This document shows positions 1 through 7,625 of a stretch of 7,729 nt of DNA, one piece after another (within the stretch, counting starts at the first letter, position 1; each line of letters begins with the position of its first letter). The stretch is from NCBI GenBank assembly GCA_945875195.1, contig CAMCJW010000133.1:1-7729 (forward strand). Reading direction: 5' to 3'. Origin of the DNA: Chitinophaga pinensis. GTDB lineage: Bacteria; Bacteroidota; Bacteroidia; UKL13-3. Under the pieces are notes generated by a model. The model saw nothing but the letters and a program-made list of their open reading frames with translations. It did no database searches and was not told the DNA's origin. A program made the position numbers and the translations under genes.

Positions 1-2138
1 GCATGGACAATGCATTTTGGACAGGCGAGATGATGTGTTATGGAAATGGAAAGGATGCCTTTAAACCTTTGGCAGGCAGTTTAGATGTGGCGGGACATGA
101 AATGACGCATGGTGTGGTACAAAATACCGCCAACCTAGAATACCAAGGTCAGTCGGGCGCCATGAATGAATCTATGGCAGATATTTTTGCCTGTATGATG
201 GATAGAGATGATTGGTTATTGGGCGATGATGTGGTGAAAATACAGTATTTTCCAACAGGTGCATTGCGCAGTTTACAAGATCCACATAATGGAGGAAATA
301 GCTTAAACGACAATGGGTATCAGCCCAAAACCATGTCGGAGTATTATGCAGGAACGGAGGACAATGGTGGCGTGCACATCAACAGTGGTATTCCAAATTG
401 GGCCTTTTATAAATTTGCCACTGCAGTAACCAAGAATAAAGCAGAAAAGGTTTACTATAGGGCATTATCTAAATATTTAACCAAAACAGCCAAGTTTGTT
501 GATTTGAGAATTGCGGTAGTGCAATCTTGCATTGATTTGTATGGAGATAATTCTACGGAGTACAATGCGGCAAAAGCTGCTTTTAATGAAGTTGGAATTT
601 ACGCAACAGATCCAGGAGGTGGAGGCGGAACAGGTGGTGGTGGCACCAATACAGCCATAGATTTGCCAATTAACCCAGGGCAAGATTATTTGCTATCCTA
701 TGATGATTCCAATATAGATCCTGTAACGCTTTACCAATCGAGCATTACTGGTACAAATTATGTAGAGAAATCTAGGAGAGCAATGAAACTAAAACCCAGT
801 ATAACAGATGATGGTTCTTTTGCCGTTTTTGTTGGAACCGATAGTAAAATTTATAAGTTAATCTTAGGAACTACAGCAACAGAAAGTGTAGTTTCTAGTG
901 AAGCCATTTGGGACAATGTGGCTGTTTCGAAAGATGGAAAACGCATTGCGGCAATAACAACTTCTGTTGATTCGGCAATTTATGTGTATGATTTTACCAC
1001 CCAAATTTGGCAAGAGTTTAAATTGTATAATCCTACTTATACCACAGGAGTTGAAACTGGAAGTGTATTGTACGCAAACGCGCTGGAGTTTGATTATTCT
1101 GGAGAACGGGTGGTTTATGATGCGCGTAATATCATTGAAAATGCAAGTGGAGCGGATATAGATTTTTGGGACATTGGCTATATTCAGGTTTGGAACAATG
1201 CGAGCAATACTTTTGGTAGTGGCAAAATTGAAAAGCTTTATACTCAATTGCCTAAAGATGTGAATATAGGCAATCCAAGTTTTGCTAAAAACTCACCTTA
1301 TATTCTAGCATTTGATTACATTGATGTTGGTTTGGATAAATATGCAATTATTGGAAAAAATATGAACACCAATACAGATGATATCATTGTTATCAACGAC
1401 CAAGTTGGTTATCCATGTTTCAGTAAATTAGATAACAAAGTTATTTATGATGCTACTACTTCGCAAGGTCAAAAATGGTTGGCAGTGGTAGGTGTTGAAG
1501 CAAATAAGATTACAGGTAAAAATGATGCGGCTGTTGTTGTGCCAGATGCCTATTGGGGCAATTGGTATAGTGTAGGAAAAAGGAGTATAACCAGCAGTGG
1601 AAAAGACATTTTAGCTTTTTCATTTCCAGGATTAAATCCGCCTGTAAATGGTATTATCAATGGAACCAATATTGAGGTAAATATTCCATTTACCTCTACC
1701 ACAGATTTTAGTAAGCTCATTGCTAATTTTACAGCAAGTGCTTATGCGGTTGTAAAGGTTGATACTACCCTTCAAGTGAGTGGTGCTACCAAAAATAATT
1801 TTAGTAACTCGGCTACCAATCCTGTGGTATATACCTTAAAGGCCCAAGATGGTAGTACCAAAAGCTATCAGGTAAGGGTAAATAGTGTAAATGCTGTAGA
1901 AGAGTTATCGGTTCAAACCGCCAAAATATATCCTATACCTGCCAGCACTAAATTAACCATTGAAATGGGAGGAACTTTCTCTTTTGAGATGTATGATTTG
2001 CAGGGTAAATTAGTAGAAAAAGGATCAGGAATGGATAGCCAAATTTTGGGGTTAAGTCAATTTGAAAATGGCTTGTATATGCTGCATTTAAAGAATGATA
2101 AAAGTGAGCGCAATCAAACAATTTTAATTCAACATTAA
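1..2138 (+). CDS. Secreted M4 (thermolysin-like) zinc metalloprotease with T9SS sorting domain, 5'-truncated
   Basis: The gene enters from the left edge; the first ATG (position 3) lies inside the catalytic domain, so the signal peptide, propeptide and N-terminal half of the protease are outside the window. Numbering from that Met, zinc ligands H32 and H36 and catalytic E33 lie in HEMTH, the third zinc ligand E56 in NESMAD, and the transition-state histidine H125 in DNGGVHINSG. The H32-E56 spacing of 24 matches thermolysin (142-166). The catalytic domain ends near residue 203. A glycine-rich linker follows (205-214), then about 310 residues of beta-rich repeats with SxDGxxIA-type motifs that suggest a beta-propeller (about 235-540), then a small beta domain resembling DUF5018-type surface domains (about 546-628). 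The last domain (about 637-711) has the Por/T9SS C-terminal pattern: YPIPAS, YDLQGK, then GLYMLHL. I infer an outer-membrane-exported protease, cell-bound or released. The reading frame is intact to TAA. The family assignment is firm; the propeller and DUF5018 calls are tentative. Confidence 0.93.
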   Translation, partial: MDNAFWTGEMMCYGNGKDAFKPLAGSLDVAGHEMTHGVVQNTANLEYQGQSGAMNESMADIFACMMDRDDWLLGDDVVKIQYFPTGALRSLQDPHNGGNSLNDNGYQPKTMSEYYAGTEDNGGVHINSGIPNWAFYKFATAVTKNKAEKVYYRALSKYLTKTAKFVDLRIAVVQSCIDLYGDNSTEYNAAKAAFNEVGIYATDPGGGGGTGGGGTNTAIDLPINPGQDYLLSYDDSNIDPVTLYQSSITGTNYVEKSRRAMKLKPSITDDGSFAVFVGTDSKIYKLILGTTATESVVSSEAIWDNVAVSKDGKRIAAITTSVDSAIYVYDFTTQIWQEFKLYNPTYTTGVETGSVLYANALEFDYSGERVVYDARNIIENASGADIDFWDIGYIQVWNNASNTFGSGKIEKLYTQLPKDVNIGNPSFAKNSPYILAFDYIDVGLDKYAIIGKNMNTNTDDIIVINDQVGYPCFSKLDNKVIYDATTSQGQKWLAVVGVEANKITGKNDAAVVVPDAYWGNWYSVGKRSITSSGKDILAFSFPGLNPPVNGIINGTNIEVNIPFTSTTDFSKLIANFTASAYAVVKVDTTLQVSGATKNNFSNSATNPVVYTLKAQDGSTKSYQVRVNSVNAVEELSVQTAKIYPIPASTKLTIEMGGTFSFEMYDLQGKLVEKGSGMDSQILGLSQFENGLYMLHLKNDKSERNQTILIQH

Positions 2139-2146
2139 TTAGGTAG

Positions 2147-2593
2147 ATGATGAAAGCAATAAAGTTTAGTTTAGGGGTATTTTTGATGGCAAGTATATTG
2201 CTATTTTCATGCAGTAGTAAGAAATATACCAGAGATACCATTCCAGAATTGAGGTTGGAATTTGGTTACATGAATCAAAAAACTGGAGGTACCAATACTT
2301 ATATTCTGGCAGAGAATGGGCAGTTGTTTCAAAAAAGTACCATTACCAATAAGTACACAGAGTATAAAAAAGTTAAAGAAAAGGATGCTGAGTTTATTTA
2401 TGCTACGGTTGATCAAATGAAGCAAAGTAACAATACCATTTATACCATTGGCGAAGAAACGCACTTTGTAAGGCTAAGAAAAGGTGTTGAATTGCAAGAG
2501 TGGAAGTGGGATACCCGTGATCCTAATTTGCCTGAAGATATCAAGAAATTAGATGAATTGTTGGTGAGAATTTTTGAAAAGAAAATTGATTAA
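2147..2593 (+). CDS. Small conserved lipoprotein of unknown function
   Basis: This encodes a 148-residue protein with a lipoprotein signal: charged start, hydrophobic stretch (about residues 9-20) and the lipobox LFSC, with lipidated C22 followed by SSKK. Phenylalanine at lipobox position -2 is slightly off consensus but is seen in Bacteroidota. The mature part is a compact mixed alpha/beta domain; the segment around TYILAENGQLF, followed by a lysine-rich helix, resembles small Bacteroidota lipoproteins that lack a known function. No catalytic motif is visible. Two adjacent ATGs (2147 and 2150) are possible starts; the first is used. The gene begins 8 bases after the protease stop, so co-transcription is likely, but a functional link to the protease is only a guess. 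Its stop overlaps that of the convergent downstream gene. Confidence 0.85.
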   Translation: MMKAIKFSLGVFLMASILLFSCSSKKYTRDTIPELRLEFGYMNQKTGGTNTYILAENGQLFQKSTITNKYTEYKKVKEKDAEFIYATVDQMKQSNNTIYTIGEETHFVRLRKGVELQEWKWDTRDPNLPEDIKKLDELLVRIFEKKID

Positions 2594-3573
2594 GCAAACC
2601 TGCGCTTAATCAATCTCTCTAAGTCGTGCACCAATTCATGGTTATTGTCCCAATTGTAATGGTGCTTTAACTCGTTGTAAATTCGGTAGGCATCATTTCT
2701 ATCAGTTGCGTTGTTCATGCGGTCGATTGCTTTGGCGTATTCAACTACATTTTCTTTAAAGAGTTCATTTACAAAAGAGATCTTCTTGTTGAGGTTAATG
2801 GCAGATTTGATGCTATCTATAGGTGCTTCAATGGTATTCTCGGCCATTGGTATAATCACTGGTGGATTTACTTGGGCAATTTTTTCATTATAGGTTAATT
2901 TTTTTTCCTTAAAAGTGGCATTGAGCGGCACTGTTTTTTGCTCATCTCTATCTGGCATTACGGTATATTGAATTCTTTTGTTTTCAATAGCCTTTTCAAT
3001 GTTTACAGGAGGAAGGTCTTTGTTTTCGAATGAGGCAATTTCCATTTCCTCTATTTCTATTTCCTCAGCAACAAATGAAACTTCAGCAGCTGGAATTTCT
3101 ACTGTTTCTTGAATTTCAACCTTACTAATGATTTCATCCAAGGACTCCATTTTTTTGTCGGCCAAGAAAATCACCTCTTGAAAATTTTGGGTTGTTACAA
3201 GAGGTTCTTCTATTTTTTCGGTGAAGGTTTCTTTTGGCTCTTCTATTGGCAAAATTGGTTCAGGCTCAATTTTTTTCTCTTCCATTTTGGTTTGAACCAA
3301 ACTTGGGACCTCAATTTCTTGGGTAATTTGCTGAAAACTTTTTTGGATGTTTTTCTCTTCAACCAGCTCTGAATCTGTTTTTAGCTTTAAAATAAGTTCG
3401 TATAAATCAAGACATTGCTTTTTCAATACATCCTTGTCTATGCTATTAAATGGGAGCTTGCCATTGAGCAATTCTAAAATATTTTGATTGAGATGGTCTG
3501 TTTTCGACCTGATTTTGCTTACCAACTGAAGAGAATTCATAACTTGCGTCTTTATTTCTACAAATTTTAACAT
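2590..3573 (-). CDS. Acidic conserved hypothetical protein, possibly Bacteroidota-specific
   Basis: This encodes 327 residues with no signal peptide or membrane segment, so it is probably cytoplasmic. The layout has three parts. The N-terminal helical region (about 1-85) is coiled-coil-like. The long low-complexity stretch (about 86-255) is rich in Glu, Ile, Pro and Val and is probably disordered. The compact C-terminal helical domain (about 257-327) starts at INLNKKISFVNELF and ends in a basic tail, RLIKRRFA. The C-terminal domain resembles the conserved end of uncharacterised Bacteroidota proteins I recall (a start like 'lNdrigFvn.LF'); I know of no assigned function. The start is ambiguous: ATG at 3573 gives the longest frame, but ATG at 3540 (MNSLQLVSK) is equally plausible and would leave a longer leader. 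Its stop codon overlaps the lipoprotein stop, and it is divergent from tdk. No enzymatic motif is seen. Confidence 0.82.
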   Translation of the reverse strand: MLKFVEIKTQVMNSLQLVSKIRSKTDHLNQNILELLNGKLPFNSIDKDVLKKQCLDLYELILKLKTDSELVEEKNIQKSFQQITQEIEVPSLVQTKMEEKKIEPEPILPIEEPKETFTEKIEEPLVTTQNFQEVIFLADKKMESLDEIISKVEIQETVEIPAAEVSFVAEEIEIEEMEIASFENKDLPPVNIEKAIENKRIQYTVMPDRDEQKTVPLNATFKEKKLTYNEKIAQVNPPVIIPMAENTIEAPIDSIKSAINLNKKISFVNELFKENVVEYAKAIDRMNNATDRNDAYRIYNELKHHYNWDNNHELVHDLERLIKRRFA

Positions 3574-3638
3574 AATTGAAATATAATAATCAACAATTTA
3601 AGATATTAGCAGGCCATTTAGCATAGTAGAGCAAACAC
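3574..3638. promoter_or_regulatory. Divergent intergenic region between the acidic hypothetical gene and tdk
   Basis: This 65-bp AT-rich spacer must hold the promoters of both flanking genes, since they are transcribed outward from it. No convincing paired Bacteroidota promoter (TTTG, spacer, TAnnTTTG) can be placed on either strand. The nearest match is TATATTTC on the minus strand (3585-3578), which lies so close to ATG 3573 that its use would favour the downstream start at 3540. The promoter role is inferred from gene orientation only. Confidence 0.4.
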
Positions 3639-4232
3639 ATGATTGAACAAATGTTTATAGAACCAAGGCATCATTTAAACCAACGAAAAGGGTGGGTTGA
3701 AGTTATTTGTGGTTCTATGTTTTCTGGCAAAACGGAGGAGCTTATAAGGAGGATAAATAGGGCAAGAATAGCCAACCAAAAAGTTGAAATTTTTAAACCT
3801 ACCGTTGATGTTCGGTACGATGAAACCAAAGTTGTATCGCACAATGACAATGCCATTTTATCAACTCCGGTTAGCAACTCATTGAATATTTTGTTGATGA
3901 GCAATGATGCTACTGTGGTTGGCATTGATGAGGCTCAATTTTTTGATAGCGAGTTGCTTTATGTTTGCGAAAAATTGGCTGAACAAGGCATTAGGGTCAT
4001 AGTTGCGGGACTTGATATGGATTATTTAGGTAAGCCTTTTGGGGTAATGCCTCAATTAATGGCCATTGCAGAATATGTTACCAAGGTACATGCCATTTGC
4101 ATGGTTTGTGGAGATTTGGCTACCCATTCTTTTCGAAAGAGCAGTCACGAATCACTTATCATGCTAGGCGAAAAGGATACCTATGAGGCAAGATGTAGGC
4201 ATTGTTTCAATAAAGGAATGAAGGAGCAATAA
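3639..4232 (+). CDS. tdk: Thymidine kinase (type II, TK1-like)
   Basis: The enzyme phosphorylates thymidine to dTMP with ATP in the pyrimidine salvage pathway in the cytoplasm. The 197-residue length is normal for the family. The P-loop GSMFSGKT is at residues 25-32, and the Walker B-like segment GIDEAQFF (95-102) contains the conserved catalytic glutamate E98. The structural zinc site is intact, with C154-x2-C157 and C186-x2-C189. The substrate-binding lasso lies between these cysteine pairs, including the MLGEKDTYEARCR segment. The chosen start (3639) is the longest frame; a second ATG at 3651 gives a protein starting MFIEPRHH, which resembles the usual start of Bacteroidota homologues and may be the true one. 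It is a single gene facing away from the acidic hypothetical gene and converging on the vWA gene. Confidence 0.97.
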   Translation: MIEQMFIEPRHHLNQRKGWVEVICGSMFSGKTEELIRRINRARIANQKVEIFKPTVDVRYDETKVVSHNDNAILSTPVSNSLNILLMSNDATVVGIDEAQFFDSELLYVCEKLAEQGIRVIVAGLDMDYLGKPFGVMPQLMAIAEYVTKVHAICMVCGDLATHSFRKSSHESLIMLGEKDTYEARCRHCFNKGMKEQ

Positions 4233-4309
4233 GTATAATCAATTAGCCAGTTAAAAGGCTATCTATGCGTTAAAAAATTTGATTGCAGGTTTTGTGATTG
4301 TAAAAACAA

Positions 4310-6394
4310 CTAAATAAACCCATTCCATTTCCTTGTTAGCCACTCAAGGCTTATTAGAAGTATAATTAAGAAGAAAATCCATTTTTGATGCAACAAGTTC
4401 TTTAGCTCATCTTGTTTGTAAACAACCGTTTTCATATTGCTGTTTTCTAGCAATTCGGTAGCTAGTTTTTGCCAATCATTTTTGGTATAAGCCTTGCCAT
4501 TTGTTTCAGAGGAAATTGCTGCCAATAACTGATAATCTGCCTTGGTTTGCATGGCTTCTATTTGTAACGACCTGATATGAATTTGGCCTTTGGGTACATT
4601 TAGGTTTGTGGCACCATTTACTTGTGCCTCATAGGAGTATTTTCCGGGAGCCATATTTCCAATATCTAGGTTATAGGCTTGCTCTGTTTTGCTAAATTGG
4701 TAGTTAAATGTTTTTTGTGCCTCGTTTTTTAAGGTTAGGCTAATTTCTTTGTTGTTTATTCTTTCATTGAGCTCATTAAAAAGTTCTGCTTCAAAAACCA
4801 CCGATTCATTTTCGTCGTAGAATTTTTTGGTAGGGCTGACCCTAAATTTGCTTCGGTCGTTTTTACCGGCCGTCCATTGAATAATTTTAGAAATAAAAGT
4901 TTGGGTATTGAATTGGTTTTGGTTCAAAACGAAATCTTGCAAACGCCAACGCCAAAAGCCTTCTCCGCATAGGAATGATTGGTTAAATCCTTTTGAATTG
5001 GTAAAAAATAAAAGCGGTGTATTTGTTTTTACTGAACCTATTTGTTGGAACAAAAGTACGGGTGCCTCCGCAGGTATTTGGTAATTGCCATAAGGCGCAA
5101 TCAAAGGAGCAAATTTTTGGATACTCGTTTTTAGATTTTCGTCTATTTGAAAATAAGGAAAATTATCGTTCACCCATGCTTGTGATTCGTTGCTGTTTTG
5201 CGCTGGTCCGGTTATTTTTAAAGTGCCGGCATTGGCTAAAAAGGCTAAGCCAGTTTGCCTACCTATGATATGAAAAATAGGGATATTATTTTGTTGCAAT
5301 TGTTGCAATAATTTAGCGCCTTCTCCTCTTACACCTGGCACTTGGTGCAAGATAAACATACTTGCCTCATTCATCCCTTCATCTTTGTAATCAGACAATA
5401 AATGGCTAGAAAGCTCGTAGTTTGGATTGTCTTCTAGGCTTTTGACAATGGCTCCAATATCTGGGTGAGCATTTAAATAAAGTAACACAATCTTTTGTTT
5501 GGTTCGAACCACATTTACTTGAATTTGTACTTTATTATTCAACAGATTCGACTCTTTGTTTAAGGGTGCAATACTTATTTGGTAGGTATGCAGGCCTTCT
5601 TTGGCGTTACTCAATCTTATTTTTTGAGTGCTATAAAAACTATTACCTCGTGCAATTATATTTGAGCTAAACAATAATTCGTTGCCCTCACTCAAGTTGA
5701 TATTGATGTTTTCGCCATTACAAAAAAAAGCTTTTACATCTGCCATTACTTCAAAGTCGTTGCCAGCATAAACCGTATTGCTATGCTTTACCTTACCAAT
5801 GAGCGCATCTTTTTTTTGCGTGGTATCGCCAATGGCAATGGTGTTTATGGGAGCTGAACCTTTTTGCAAAGCATAAGTAGGATTACTTCCTTGGTTATAA
5901 ATACCATCACTTATGAGTATAGTTGCAGTATGGTTTAAGTTATACTGGTCGTTTTCTATCTGAACCAATGCATCAGATATATTGCTTAATTTTTCTTTGA
6001 AACTAAAGGTATTTTCTTTCTTTGTTTTTTCACCTAAAGTATAAGTAACAACATCAAATCTATTGGAAACAGCCTCTTTAAATGATGCTAAATCATTGCC
6101 AAATAAATTGTTTAGGTAGCTAGAATCTTTGCTTTGCTTCATAGATTCACTGTTATCAATGGCCAGCACTAAAATAGGTTTTTCTTTTCTTTCTGTTACC
6201 CATTTTATCATTGGTTCAAGCAGTAAAAAACAGAGGATGAAAACAACTAAGAAGCGAATACCCATGATGGTATATTCCATCCATTTCTTGCTAAACTTAA
6301 GGGGATTATTTCTGTATAGCGCATAGCTTACCACAAGGGCCAATGCAGAACTGGCCAGTAACCATAAAACCGGATAAGCTGAATTAAAAAACAT
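4310..6394 (-). CDS. Large vWA-domain inner-membrane protein with amidotransferase-like fold region
   Basis: Read from ATG 6394 the protein has 694 residues. Two N-terminal membrane helices (about 8-27 and 44-61) precede a von Willebrand A domain with the MIDAS motif DNSES (D80, S82, S84) and the later LISDG (D163). The canonical MIDAS threonine region reads SNISDAL, so serine may replace threonine. An Ig-like segment follows (about 205-297), then an alpha/beta region (about 300-400, starting KIVLLYLNAHPD) resembling the class-I glutamine-amidotransferase-like fold found in this family, with a GEGFWRWRL motif near 477-485. A second beta domain (about 515-610) and a last membrane helix (about 672-686) end the protein, so both termini are membrane-anchored. 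I infer metal-dependent protein binding at the inner membrane; partners are unknown. The longer frame from 6427 overlaps the end of fabG; 6394 is preferred because it follows the fabG stop by 11 bases and puts the first helix at the N-terminus. BatA-type proteins are related, but this one is larger and not in a bat operon here. Confidence 0.87.
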   Translation of the reverse strand: MFFNSAYPVLWLLASSALALVVSYALYRNNPLKFSKKWMEYTIMGIRFLVVFILCFLLLEPMIKWVTERKEKPILVLAIDNSESMKQSKDSSYLNNLFGNDLASFKEAVSNRFDVVTYTLGEKTKKENTFSFKEKLSNISDALVQIENDQYNLNHTATILISDGIYNQGSNPTYALQKGSAPINTIAIGDTTQKKDALIGKVKHSNTVYAGNDFEVMADVKAFFCNGENININLSEGNELLFSSNIIARGNSFYSTQKIRLSNAKEGLHTYQISIAPLNKESNLLNNKVQIQVNVVRTKQKIVLLYLNAHPDIGAIVKSLEDNPNYELSSHLLSDYKDEGMNEASMFILHQVPGVRGEGAKLLQQLQQNNIPIFHIIGRQTGLAFLANAGTLKITGPAQNSNESQAWVNDNFPYFQIDENLKTSIQKFAPLIAPYGNYQIPAEAPVLLFQQIGSVKTNTPLLFFTNSKGFNQSFLCGEGFWRWRLQDFVLNQNQFNTQTFISKIIQWTAGKNDRSKFRVSPTKKFYDENESVVFEAELFNELNERINNKEISLTLKNEAQKTFNYQFSKTEQAYNLDIGNMAPGKYSYEAQVNGATNLNVPKGQIHIRSLQIEAMQTKADYQLLAAISSETNGKAYTKNDWQKLATELLENSNMKTVVYKQDELKNLLHQKWIFFLIILLISLEWLTRKWNGFI

Positions 6395-6405
6395 GAATTG
6401 AATAC

Positions 6406-7149
6406 TTACATCACCATACCACCACAAACGTTGATGGTTTGGCCGCTAATATATGCAGAAGCATCGGAAGCTAAGAACAATACGCAATTGGCAACATCTT
6501 CTGCTTTTCCGCCACGTTTCAAAGGAATACCTTTCACCCATTCTGCGCGAATGTCATCGCTCAATGTTTCGGTCATTTCGGTTTCTATAAAGCCAGGTGC
6601 TATGGCATTGCACCTAATGTTTCTTGAACCCAATTCTTTTGCTACAGATTTAGTTAAGCCTATCATACCTGCTTTGGAGGCAGCATAGTTGGCCTGACCA
6701 GCATTGCCAGTGATACCAACAACAGATGTGATATTGATAATAGACCCTGCTTTGGCTTTCATCATTGGTTTCATGGCCGCTTTTGTCATGGCAAATGCAG
6801 ATTTTAGGTTGGTATCTAGCACATCGTCCCACTGTTGTTCGCTCATGCGCATGAGTAGATTATCTTTGGTAATACCGGCATTATTTACCAATACATCGAG
6901 GCTACCAAATTCTTTTATGATTTCTTCTACTAACTTTTCGGCTTCAGAAAAATCTGCGGCATTGCTTTGGTATCCTTTGGCTTTGATGCCAGTGGCTATT
7001 AATTCTGCTTCAAATGCTTGTGCTTTTTCAACAGAACTCACAAAAGTGAAGGCAATATTGGCACCAGCTGCTGCTAAAGTTTGGGCAATGCCTTTGCCAA
7101 TTCCGCGCGAAGCGCCAGTGACCAAAACTGTTTTTCCAGATAGATTCAT
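6406..7149 (-). CDS. fabG: 3-oxoacyl-[acyl-carrier-protein] reductase FabG
   Basis: FabG is a classical short-chain dehydrogenase/reductase that reduces 3-oxoacyl-ACP to 3-hydroxyacyl-ACP with NADPH in fatty-acid elongation. The 247-residue length is typical. The Rossmann motif TGASRGIG is at 11-18, NNAG at 89-92, and the catalytic tetrad N114, S142, Y155, K159 is complete (YAASK). PG at 185-186 and the C-terminal SGQTINVCGGMVM match the family. The start at 7149 (MNLSGKTVLVTG) is chosen over the upstream in-frame ATG at 7218, because the 23 extra residues are not part of the SDR fold and look like translated leader. R15 after the glycine motif favours NADPH. It is the first gene of a likely two-gene operon with the vWA gene. 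A different SDR specificity cannot be fully excluded, but the sequence is close to canonical FabG. Confidence 0.95.
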   Translation of the reverse strand: MNLSGKTVLVTGASRGIGKGIAQTLAAAGANIAFTFVSSVEKAQAFEAELIATGIKAKGYQSNAADFSEAEKLVEEIIKEFGSLDVLVNNAGITKDNLLMRMSEQQWDDVLDTNLKSAFAMTKAAMKPMMKAKAGSIINITSVVGITGNAGQANYAASKAGMIGLTKSVAKELGSRNIRCNAIAPGFIETEMTETLSDDIRAEWVKGIPLKRGGKAEDVANCVLFLASDASAYISGQTINVCGGMVM

Positions 7150-7272
7150 ACGTATAAATTTAATGTTTTGCGAATATAAGAAAATAATAGATTTTGAAGT
7201 GAGCCAGTTCAAATACAATTTACCACAAGATAAATCCTACATCAGGGGGTATTTCACAATTGATAATTTTAT

Positions 7273-7291
7273 TCAACCCTTTCAGGGTTGA
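7273..7291. repeat. Hairpin L1 (left arm, outer)
   Basis: This is a perfect 8-bp stem, TCAACCCT/AGGGTTGA, with a TTC loop. It corresponds to hairpin R1 in the right arm. Confidence 0.8.
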
Positions 7292-7313
7292 GGAATTTGT
7301 GAAAATATTTTGA

Positions 7314-7332
7314 CCCCGCATTTTATGCGGGG
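7314..7332. repeat. Hairpin L2 (left arm, GC-rich)
   Basis: This is a perfect 8-bp stem, CCCCGCAT/ATGCGGGG, with a TTT loop. It is the most GC-rich stretch in an AT-rich region. There is no T-tract after it on either strand, so it is unlikely to be an intrinsic terminator. It corresponds to R2. Confidence 0.8.
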
Positions 7333-7344
7333 CTATTGTTGTTC

Positions 7345-7359
7345 AAGCCTTTCAGGCTT
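7345..7359. repeat. Hairpin L3 (left arm, inner)
   Basis: This is a 6-bp stem, AAGCCT/AGGCTT, with a TTC loop. It overlaps the start of the first 45-bp tandem unit and corresponds to R3. Confidence 0.75.
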
Positions 7360-7572
7360 CTGTTTTTAAAGCAAATTATCAAACAAATGAATTTAGTCAG
7401 GCCTCTGTTTTTAAAGCAAATTATCAAACAAATGAATCCTTTCGTGCTTCTGTTTTTAAATAAAATTTTTTCTTAGGTGAATCATTTTGGATTTCTATTT
7501 ATAAACGCAATTATTTTTCATATGAATTCTATTAGGGTTCTTTTTATGAATTTTTATTTTTAACACATAAAA
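7348..7572 (+). repeat. Tandem array of five 45-bp units, decaying left to right
   Basis: The units are 7348-7392, 7393-7437, 7438-7482, 7483-7527 and 7528-7572. Hand comparison with unit 1 gives 40/45 identities for unit 2, 33/45 for unit 3 and 30/45 for unit 4; unit 5 is weak. Shared landmarks are TTCTGTTTTTAAA near unit position 11 and TGAAT at the end of units 1-4, always at exact 45-base spacing. Unit 1 overlaps the third hairpin of the left arm; the pairing part of that hairpin is lost in the later units. Confidence 0.8.
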
Positions 7573-7597
7573 ATTGCAGTAAAATTATTTCCAAACA

Positions 7598-7614
7598 AAA
7601 GCCTGAAAGGCTTT
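7598..7614. repeat. Hairpin R3 (right arm, inner)
   Basis: This is a perfect 7-bp stem, AAAGCCT/AGGCTTT, with a GAA loop. The GAA loop is the reverse complement of the TTC loop of L3, as expected of an inverted copy. Confidence 0.78.
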
Positions 7615-7625
7615 AACAATAATAG

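Noticed and set aside
864..1247. Minus-strand open frame of 127 codons inside the protease gene
   Set aside because: It is antisense to a well-supported coding frame and has no recognisable domain.
4244..4261. Bidirectional intrinsic terminator between tdk and the vWA gene (TAGCC/GGCTA hairpin)
   Set aside because: The stem has only 5 bp with an 8-base loop, and no T-tract follows on either strand.
6395..6427. Longer start of the vWA protein at 6427
   Set aside because: It would overlap fabG by 22 bases and add 11 residues before the first membrane helix; the ATG at 6394 is better placed.
7180..7213. fabG promoter (TTTG at 7213-7210 on the minus strand, 20-base spacer, TATTATTTTC)
   Set aside because: The second box matches the Bacteroidota TAnnTTTG consensus poorly; the better box TATATTCG nearer the gene has no TTTG at the right distance.
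7150..7218. N-terminal extension of FabG from the ATG at 7218
   Set aside because: The 23 extra residues precede the canonical SDR start MNLSGKTVLVTG and match nothing in the family.
6704..7291. Plus-strand open frame of 195 codons opposite fabG
   Set aside because: It is the antisense of fabG, with no family resemblance, and it runs into the repeat element; it is a shadow of the real gene.
7345..7572. CRISPR array
   Set aside because: The units abut with an exact 45-base period and decay across their whole length; there are no conserved repeats alternating with unique spacers, and no cas gene is present.
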